Positions 32,059-36,991 of a DNA stretch of 36,991 nt are shown piece by piece. A program made the position numbers and the translations under genes. Positions within the stretch are counted from its first letter, which is position 1; each line of letters starts with the position of its first letter. Under the pieces are notes generated by a model, which was given only the letters and a program-made list of their open reading frames with translations, ran no database searches and was not told where the DNA came from. The DNA comes from a virus, in IMG/VR virus record IMGVR_UViG_3300049595_001405, positions 1 through 36,991 of that record; one strand, given 5' to 3'.

Positions 32059-32315
32059 GGGTTGGCCTCCTCGTCCTCGCGGATCTCGCGCTCCATCGCC
32101 TCGACGACAGCCCAGAATCCGATGTTCGCCATGAGCGAAACGATCATCTCGCGGTCGTTGCGGCCAAAGTGGGCACGCTCGCACCGACGCTTGATGTCCT
32201 CGTACACCTCGGCAATGTCAGCGTCGGGAAGTTTCAGCCCGAGCATTTCGCACGCCAGCCCGGTCGCCTGATCGTCCCGCGCCCGCATCCGCTCAATCAC
32301 TGGGTCTAGTTTCAT
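32055..32315 (-). CDS. Small helical hypothetical protein, 86 aa
   Basis: An 86-residue, highly helical, charged protein (ARDDQATGLACEMLGL, IAEVYEDIKRRCERAHF, MEREIREDEEANP). No family is recognised. ATGA overlaps link it to both neighbours: its ATG at 32315 overlaps the upstream stop and its stop overlaps the HNH-like start. It may be an accessory replication protein by position. Confidence 0.72.
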   Translation of the reverse strand: MKLDPVIERMRARDDQATGLACEMLGLKLPDADIAEVYEDIKRRCERAHFGRNDREMIVSLMANIGFWAVVEAMEREIREDEEANP

Positions 32316-32515
32316 GCCTTGGCCCTCACCATAAACGCGCCACCTTCCCACCCGCCCCGGCACTCCAGCTTGCCGTCGTCGATCAGGTTGTGGACCACGC
32401 GGTAGAGATACGGGCTGGCACTGTCGCTGCCCCACTTGGTCATCTTGCGCAGGGCGTGGAGGTCGGTCCAGATGTCCCTGACTAGGGACACGATCAGTTG
32501 CTCGTCGCGGTTCAC
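32312..32515 (-). CDS. Small winged-helix-like protein, 67 aa
   Basis: A 67-residue protein with three helices followed by strands (LYRVVHNLIDDGKLECRGG, then GGAFMVRAKA), the look of a winged helix-turn-helix. It begins with GTG at 32515, overlapping the helicase loader stop as GTGA; the open frame to 32587 is a shadow of that gene. It may bind DNA near the origin or help the loader, which is inference from its place. Confidence 0.7.
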   Translation of the reverse strand: MNRDEQLIVSLVRDIWTDLHALRKMTKWGSDSASPYLYRVVHNLIDDGKLECRGGWEGGAFMVRAKA

Positions 32516-33270
32516 TTGGCTGCTCCTGCGGTCTGTGCCGCCCTTGACCTGTAGCTCTGCCCATCCATCACAAGAATCCGCCCACACTCCTGCATCCTGC
32601 TAGTCGCGCTGGCCCCGATGCTTTTGGCAAAGTCCGCCGCCGTGAGGTTGGCGATCATCACCGTGGGCAACTGGCTTGCGTACCGCTTGTCGATCAGCCG
32701 GTTTAGCTCTCGCGTCTCGAACGCAGAGTCCACCCGGTCGGCAAGTTCGTCGATAATCAGCAGGCCCGTCCGGACCAGCTTGGCCATTGCCTTGCCCTGC
32801 TTGCCGTCCTCGTCAAACTCACGCCGCATCGAATCGAACATGTCATCGGCCCGCGTATACCACGCCGACCCGCGCCCGCCCATCACCCATGCGTGGGCCA
32901 GCCCAACGGCAAGTTGGGTCTTTCCGCTGCCCCGCGTCCCGACCAGAGCCAGCAGCCCGCCGTCCATCGCGGTCTGCCAAGCCTGGGCCGCGTGGTCGAT
33001 GTTCAGCTCCACGCCAGCCACGATCCGCGCCCGGTGGCGTGCTGGCATGTTGGCCTTGTCCCACACCTCCTCTCGCTCATACCGCCGCTGACGCGCTTCC
33101 GCTTGTTCCGGGGGGGCGATAGACAAGCTGGGCGAGGATGTCTTCGATGGGAGGCTCGGGGAACTCTCGCTTGGCACGCTCCTCGGCTGCCGTGGTGCGG
33201 GAGGCGCGATCCCCAGTTCGGCCCGACGCCTGCTGACGCGATCCAGAATTTCGTTGGTTGTCTTGTCCAT
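32512..33270 (-). CDS. DnaC-like helicase loader (AAA+ ATPase)
   Basis: A 252-residue AAA+ protein that loads the replicative helicase. Walker A GTRGSGKT is at 111-118, Walker B LLIIDE at about 170-175, and a sensor 1 region is at VMIANLT. The ATG at 33270 follows GGAGCAACAGCA. This start makes its first 64 residues overlap the end of the replisome organizer in another frame for 194 bp. Those residues are Ser/Pro-rich and might be a disordered arm. An in-frame ATG at 33048 would give a 178-residue protein starting near the usual loader domain. It follows the initiator, like lambda P after O. Confidence 0.9.
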   Translation of the reverse strand: MDKTTNEILDRVSRRRAELGIAPPAPRQPRSVPSESSPSLPSKTSSPSLSIAPPEQAEARQRRYEREEVWDKANMPARHRARIVAGVELNIDHAAQAWQTAMDGGLLALVGTRGSGKTQLAVGLAHAWVMGGRGSAWYTRADDMFDSMRREFDEDGKQGKAMAKLVRTGLLIIDELADRVDSAFETRELNRLIDKRYASQLPTVMIANLTAADFAKSIGASATSRMQECGRILVMDGQSYRSRAAQTAGAAK

Positions 33271-34081
33271 TGCTGTTGCTCCACGCCGCTGGCGTTTCGT
33301 AAATACCCTCGCTCCAGAACCTATCGCACGCTGGCAGGAACCGAGTTCCTTGCCCTTCAACCGCCTTCGCATATGCCAGCGTGGTTTGCATCATCCACGC
33401 CAGCCCACGCTTGATTCGTTCGTCTTCGGTTCCCTCGCCGCCGTGATGGTGATAGATCGACGGCCAGACTTCGCGCATGGCGTCCACAGACTTTCGCCAG
33501 CCTGCGGCCTTGGGGTGTGCATCTGCGATTGGCTTGAACTCTGGCACGTCTCCGGGCATCGGAACCGCCCCCGGCACGTTGTCGAGTTCTTGTGCGCGCG
33601 CTCTCTCTCTCACAATACCTTCCCTTACATTACCATACTCTACAATACCCCCCCCCGTCGGTTGCGCGCCTTGTGCGCCGGGTGTGCGCTCGGTGTGCGC
33701 GTCCTGTGCGCGCGGTGTGCGCGCGGTGTGCGCAGGCTGGACGGTCTTGGCATCAACCAGCCAACCGATTTCTGCACTCATTAGCAGGTCAAACGCGGTT
33801 TCTACCACCTTGGCGGGAGTTCCAAACCGCTTGGCAAACCGGGCCGGAGTCCAGTCGCCCTTGTCGTCGGTCAGTGTCCCGCGTTCCGGACACTTCGATC
33901 CGATCTGGACCAGAGCGATGAAGACGCCGTACGCGATGATGCCGGACGGGGTTCGCATGAGCTGCACAAAGGCTCCGGAGTCCTGCTTGTTCGTTATCGA
34001 CACGTACCGGAGCGTGTCGAGACGCCTTGACAAACGGTTCTCGAAGGTCTGATCCCAGTCCTTGATGGCGTAGGTTGTCAT
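33077..34081 (-). CDS. Replisome organizer / replication initiator-like protein
   Basis: A 334-residue protein upstream of the helicase loader. Residues 1-112 form a helical, winged-helix-like N-terminal domain (ARFAKRFGTPAKVVETAFDLL near 80-100). A linker at 113-145 follows, then a C-terminal part with a long helical region, and a Ser/Gln/Arg-rich tail from about 270 to 334 that overlaps the loader gene. Domain order and gene order match lambda O-like initiators. The linker DNA holds iterons and a G-free AT-rich tract, a candidate origin inside the gene. The ATG at 34081 follows AAAGGAGG and overlaps the upstream stop as ATGA. Confidence 0.8.
   Translation of the reverse strand: MTTYAIKDWDQTFENRLSRRLDTLRYVSITNKQDSGAFVQLMRTPSGIIAYGVFIALVQIGSKCPERGTLTDDKGDWTPARFAKRFGTPAKVVETAFDLLMSAEIGWLVDAKTVQPAHTARTPRAQDAHTERTPGAQGAQPTGGGIVEYGNVREGIVRERARAQELDNVPGAVPMPGDVPEFKPIADAHPKAAGWRKSVDAMREVWPSIYHHHGGEGTEDERIKRGLAWMMQTTLAYAKAVEGQGTRFLPACDRFWSEGIYETPAAWSNSNGQDNQRNSGSRQQASGRTGDRASRTTAAEERAKREFPEPPIEDILAQLVYRPPGTSGSASAAV
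33591..33733. repeat. Candidate replication origin: iterons and AT-rich tract
   Basis: TGTGCGC occurs at 33672, 33683, 33694, 33705, 33716 and 33727, exactly 11 bp apart, with a degenerate seventh copy at 33661 and a further exact copy at 33591. An 11-bp period shifts the reading frame each time, so it is a DNA, not protein, repeat. Beside it, 33601-33656 has no G on the plus strand and is AT-rich (33611-33648), with two ACAATACC copies 30 bp apart at 33612 and 33642. This layout matches lambda-type origins in an initiator gene. Confidence 0.65.
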
Positions 34082-34320
34082 CGTGCAGCCTCCTTTGACA
34101 CAACCTTCCAGCCGCCAGCCTCGCGCATCTTCCGGTACCGCTCGCGTGCCTTAGCCCTGGCCGCCTCCGGGTCGCGTTCAAACCGTGCCTTGGCCGCCGC
34201 GTTCATGCAGTCCTTGCACCGTCCGAAGTGGCCGTCGCGGTGTGCTGCGTGCCGGTAGAAGTCCTCTATCGGCTTGGTCTTGCCGCACGCCTTGCAGGGT
34301 TTTTGCTTGGGGGTTTCCAT
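34078..34320 (-). CDS. Zinc-ribbon protein, 80 aa
   Basis: An 80-residue protein with CKAC-GKTKPIEDFYR and a following GRCKDCMNAAAKA, forming a Cys4 zinc ribbon like that seen at the N-terminus of phage recombination endonuclease VII-type proteins. A long basic helix follows (RFERDPEAARAKARERYRK). The HNH-type catalytic part is absent. It may bind DNA or RNA. The ATG at 34320 has no clear ribosome site. It is the first gene after the dyad-bearing promoter region and heads the coupled replication chain. Confidence 0.75.
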   Translation of the reverse strand: METPKQKPCKACGKTKPIEDFYRHAAHRDGHFGRCKDCMNAAAKARFERDPEAARAKARERYRKMREAGGWKVVSKEAAR

Positions 34321-34342
34321 ACCGATAGCGTACCCGGACAAA

Positions 34343-34398
34343 CACTGTTTCACAGTGCAAACCTTTGAAATATACAGATTAGATATAACCCCCCACAA
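34343..34398 (-). promoter_or_regulatory. Promoter and dyad operator for the replication operon
   Basis: On the minus strand, TTGTGG (34398-34393), 18 bp, then TATATT (34374-34369) form a plausible sigma70-like promoter in an AT-rich patch. A perfect dyad CACTGT-TTC-ACAGTG (34343-34357) lies just downstream of the predicted RNA start, a good place for a repressor. The rest of the 160-bp gap (34321-34480) is GC-rich and has no ORF. Confidence 0.5.
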
Positions 34399-34480
34399 CC
34401 CGTCCCGCGACCTACTCAGCTACGGGACGGTGCGGCGTAGTTCAATCCCGCCCGGTCGGTTTCCCGACAGGGCTGGGCGG

Positions 34481-35371
34481 TCACTCCGGGTATTCGGTGC
34501 AGGTCTGAATCTCCTCCGGCATCATGGCAAGCAGGTGATCGGGCCAGCCGGAACGCGGCCTCACAATCTGGATCGTGCGGCCCTCGTAGTCGGCCACGGC
34601 TGCCGCAACCGCCGCCCCGTACACGCGAGTCACGGCACCCCAGCCCGACATGCTTGGGGGCATGCACAACAGGAAGTCTCGCAACATCCGACCCGGCTGC
34701 GACGGGCCGTCCGGCTCGCTGATAGACATGCCAAACACCTTGGCCTTGTCTGGAGCAAATGAGTGGTACTCGGCCAGCACCGCAACCACTCCGGCCCGGC
34801 CCGATCCGCGCTTGCGTTCGTTCAGTTGCATAGCGGCCTTGACGTGTTCGCGGTATGCAGAACACCAAACCTCGGTCACGCCCGGAGCCATTGGATAGGC
34901 CCGAGAGGTGCGAGCGTACCTAGCCGCCCTGATAGCCGAGTGGAACTTGGCGTTGTCTGAGTCAATGTCCATCTCGCGGAACCTGTCGGCGGTCGTGCGA
35001 GCCTTGTCACCGCCGAGGTACTTGAACAGGTCCGGGCTTGCGCCGGTAGTCACGTTCAGCCATTGCCCGTTCCCGTCCTCAATGATCGCGTGCAGCGTGT
35101 GCTGTCCATCATCCAACGAAGGCCGCCCATCAAGGTTGGCCGAGAAGATCACGCCGCCGGGGTAGTCGTGCCTCCACGAACCCTCTCGCATGATGCGAAC
35201 CAGCCTCATGACGTTGGCCCTGTTGATGGCGCGTTGGTGCGGTCGCCTGTAAGTGAGCCACTGGGACGCGATTTCGGGAGTGACGAACACGCGATAGGCA
35301 CCCTTGGCCACCAATGCCTGCTCCGATAGCGTGTTTGCACCAACCTGAACGCGAGAGGAGATCGTTGCCAT
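34481..35371 (-). CDS. DGQH-motif (ParB/DGQHR-like) phage protein
   Basis: A 296-residue protein with LDDGQHTLHAI at about 86-96, preceded by VTPEIASQWLTYRRPHQRAI and MREGSWRHD. This is the pattern of a widespread phage family related to DGQHR and ParB-like nuclease folds. The function in phages is unknown; links to DNA modification, partition or toxin-like activity have been proposed for related folds. The third DGQH position is T instead of the usual R. The ATG at 35371 is preferred over TTG at 35377. A structured 176-bp region lies upstream. Confidence 0.8.
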   Translation of the reverse strand: MATISSRVQVGANTLSEQALVAKGAYRVFVTPEIASQWLTYRRPHQRAINRANVMRLVRIMREGSWRHDYPGGVIFSANLDGRPSLDDGQHTLHAIIEDGNGQWLNVTTGASPDLFKYLGGDKARTTADRFREMDIDSDNAKFHSAIRAARYARTSRAYPMAPGVTEVWCSAYREHVKAAMQLNERKRGSGRAGVVAVLAEYHSFAPDKAKVFGMSISEPDGPSQPGRMLRDFLLCMPPSMSGWGAVTRVYGAAVAAAVADYEGRTIQIVRPRSGWPDHLLAMMPEEIQTCTEYPE

Positions 35372-35547
35372 TCCCAACCCTTTCCGCCCCTGTGGGGCAA
35401 ATCCCGCCCGGCCCCTCTCGGAGCCGGACGTGAGCAGGGATGCTTGGACCTGCGTGCAGCCGTTACTACCCGACGGCCTGCTGCGGTTGAAGATGCTCGG
35501 TCAAACCCCGCCGCGCCGGGTTCCGAACGCGACGGAGTGAAGTGTGA
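35372..35547 (-). promoter_or_regulatory. Structured non-coding region upstream of the DGQH gene
   Basis: These 176 bases hold no ORF I trust. On the minus strand they can form a chain of hairpins: AACCC/GGGTT, GCAG(G)CCGT/ACGGCTGC, GCAGG/CCTGC, CCGGC/GCCGG, and GCCCC-ACA-GGGGC directly before the ribosome site. It may end the SSB-like transcript, act as a leader, or be a small structured RNA. No sequence family is recognised. Confidence 0.45.
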
Positions 35548-36018
35548 CTAGAACGGCACGGATTCATCGTCGATCACCGGCTTGCGCTGCATCTCCGACA
35601 CCCGCTTGATGAGGCCGCCAGCGTTCGCGGGTCGCGCACCAACCGCCGTCGGTTCAAACACCTTGATCTCGTTCTGCTCGCCGTACTTCGGATCGTCCTT
35701 GACGGCCAGCGTGAGCCGCAGGTTCTTGTCGAGGAAGTCGCCGGGCACCAGCTTCCCTGCCTTGAACTTCTCGCCCAGCCCAACCGCCTCGGCCATCTTC
35801 TTCACTCGCCACAGGGCGGACGGACCAGCCGAGAAGTATTGGGACAGCTTGCGGGTCGCGTCGCCCACGTACACATCGAACGACACGCGCATCATGTCGT
35901 ACCCGTTCTTGTCCTTCATGTCCGAACCGTCTTCCTTCCGCTCGACGATGTTCGTCACCGTCGCCTCGTAGACACCGGCGGGGATTGCACTGCTCGCGTC
36001 CTTGGGATCGTACTGCAT
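35548..36018 (-). CDS. Single-stranded DNA-binding-like protein
   Basis: A 156-residue protein with beta-strand-rich residues 10-115 that could form an OB fold, and an acidic tip ending in VIDDESVPF, closely similar to the DDDIPF tail by which SSBs recruit partners. Phage DUF669-like proteins have this plan. It shares a base with the Sak4-like gene stop (TAATG), and a Sak4-SSB pair is the expected partnership for single-strand annealing or strand exchange. It would coat single-stranded DNA in replication and recombination. Confidence 0.82.
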   Translation of the reverse strand: MQYDPKDASSAIPAGVYEATVTNIVERKEDGSDMKDKNGYDMMRVSFDVYVGDATRKLSQYFSAGPSALWRVKKMAEAVGLGEKFKAGKLVPGDFLDKNLRLTLAVKDDPKYGEQNEIKVFEPTAVGARPANAGGLIKRVSEMQRKPVIDDESVPF

Positions 36019-36896
36019 TAGCTCACCTTCTCAATCTTCGCGCGACACCACTTGATGCACGCCTCGATGCTCTTTGCGGGCATGTCGGACAGGCTCTCGG
36101 CGTTCGCCTTCGTGAGCCACTTGTCCACGGTTTCCGGTTCAATCTTCATCGCCTCGACCAGCCGCGCCAGTTCCTCAACCTGGGTCGGGCTTGCCAGTTC
36201 AACCACCTCGGCCACACGCTCCAACGTGGCGCGGCCGTACCGCTCGGCCACTTCGTCATAGGACCACGGGAACACGTCGTTCTCCGTAAAGTTCTGGACG
36301 CGGCTCTTACGCACCTTCCCCACCCGCTCCGTGCCGCGCTTGGTGATCTCGAACACCAGATCAAACACGTAGTCAAGCTTCTTGTAGCCGTCGAAAGTAT
36401 CGGCCAGCTTCGCCATGCCGTCGCCGTAGACCGCCTTGCTGTGGGCCGTGACAATCACGTTCATGTCCAGCCGGTAGCACAGGTTCAGCAGGTGGCGCAT
36501 CCGGGTATCGGCTAAGCCGATGTGCCGACCGAACTCCTGGCCGGTCGCGCCCGGTTCCTTGGACCGTGCCCGGATTTCTGCCGCCGCCTTGTCCACCAAG
36601 TCCGAATAGACCACGGTGATCGGGTCAATGATGAGCGTGCGGTAGTTGTGCTTCTCGGTCATCAGCGAACGGATCTCGGCCAGCATCTCATCGAAGTCGC
36701 TGGTCTGGAACAGGGCACCGCCCCGGTCTGCCAGCATCTTGACGTACTGATCGTTCTCGGCCCCGCGTTCCGTGTCGATGAGGTACGGTGCGGGAAACTG
36801 GATCGCGGCGGTAGTCTTGCCGACTCCGGCCGCGCCGAAGAACATGGCTTTGAGCCGCTTGTCCTCGGGCTTGGGGATTGATCCTCGAAGTGCCAC
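36018..36896 (-). CDS. Sak4-like RecA-type ATPase (AAA_24)
   Basis: A 292-residue P-loop ATPase. Walker A is GAAGVGKT at residues 21-28 (after KAMFF), Walker B is in YRTLIIDPITVVYSDL near 85-100, and the rest resembles phage Sak4/AAA_24 recombinases, which help single-strand annealing. The GTG at 36896 is chosen because GGGAG lies seven bases upstream; GTG at 36950 has no such site. On the circle it follows the 148-969 gene. Its first codons lie inside the terminal repeat, so they are present twice in this contig (36896 and 32). Its stop shares a base with the SSB-like start. Confidence 0.88.
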   Translation of the reverse strand: MALRGSIPKPEDKRLKAMFFGAAGVGKTTAAIQFPAPYLIDTERGAENDQYVKMLADRGGALFQTSDFDEMLAEIRSLMTEKHNYRTLIIDPITVVYSDLVDKAAAEIRARSKEPGATGQEFGRHIGLADTRMRHLLNLCYRLDMNVIVTAHSKAVYGDGMAKLADTFDGYKKLDYVFDLVFEITKRGTERVGKVRKSRVQNFTENDVFPWSYDEVAERYGRATLERVAEVVELASPTQVEELARLVEAMKIEPETVDKWLTKANAESLSDMPAKSIEACIKWCRAKIEKVS

Positions 36897-36991
36897 TATG
36901 AAACTCCCTTGGCCTGTGTGTGCTGCGGTCTGTGCGTCGGCCACTCGCACGCAACCGATGACTGTGTCTACGCTCGGGCCCGCCTCCGTGC
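36865..36991. repeat. Terminal direct repeat, right copy (contig overlap)
   Basis: Identical to 1-127. This copy contains the true start (36896) of the Sak4-like gene and its ribosome site. Joining the two ends gives a 36,864-bp circle and continues the minus-strand gene chain without a break. Confidence 0.95.

Noticed and set aside
33661-33733. A CRISPR array or protein-level repeat
   Set aside because: The units are only 7 bp at an 11-bp period, with no spacers or direct repeats of CRISPR size, and the encoded peptide is not a regular repeat.

Overview
The window is one complete tailed-phage genome with a GC-rich composition. Positions 1-127 are identical to 36865-36991, which is what an assembler leaves at the ends of a circular or circularly permuted molecule, so the unique genome is 36,864 bp. 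The gene set (HK97-fold capsid, prohead protease, HK97-type portal, tape measure, tail tube, tail terminator) is that of a siphovirus with a short tail. I recognise no integrase, excisionase or CI-type repressor, so a virulent lifestyle is likely but not proven. The host cannot be named. A lipoprotein-like spanin candidate hints at a Gram-negative host.

Fifty-one of the 52 genes I support lie on the minus strand and read as one chain around the circle, many joined by start/stop overlaps (GTGA, ATGA, TAATG). In the direction of transcription: TerS (19950-20324), TerL (18191-19435), portal-MuF fusion, protease, capsid, a probable decoration protein, a methyltransferase-glycosyltransferase fusion, head-tail connectors, tail terminator, tail tube, tape measure and tail-tip genes down to a 27-cysteine protein (4008-5342). 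An N4/N6 DNA methyltransferase and small metabolic or accessory genes follow (148-4011), including a metallophosphoesterase and a DUF6378 protein.

The chain crosses the contig join into the replication and recombination block: Sak4-like ATPase, SSB-like protein, DGQH-motif protein, zinc-ribbon protein, replisome organizer, DnaC-like helicase loader, C5-type methyltransferase, RusA resolvase and a free-standing DnaA domain IV protein (28667-36896). It ends with an HNH gene, a lipoprotein-like spanin candidate, and a receptor-binding or tail-fibre block (20560-27499), before returning to TerS.

The only plus-strand gene is an HNH endonuclease lodged exactly between TerS and TerL. The most notable non-coding signals are a lambda-O-like candidate origin inside the replisome organizer gene (six TGTGCGC iterons at an exact 11-bp period beside a G-free, AT-rich tract), two promoters sharing a GTGTCGRTAG-type operator pair, and two structured leaders of 160-180 nt ahead of the capsid gene and the DGQH gene. 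There is no stretch of more than 300 bases without a gene, and I saw no tRNA, rRNA or CRISPR array. I could not identify an endolysin.
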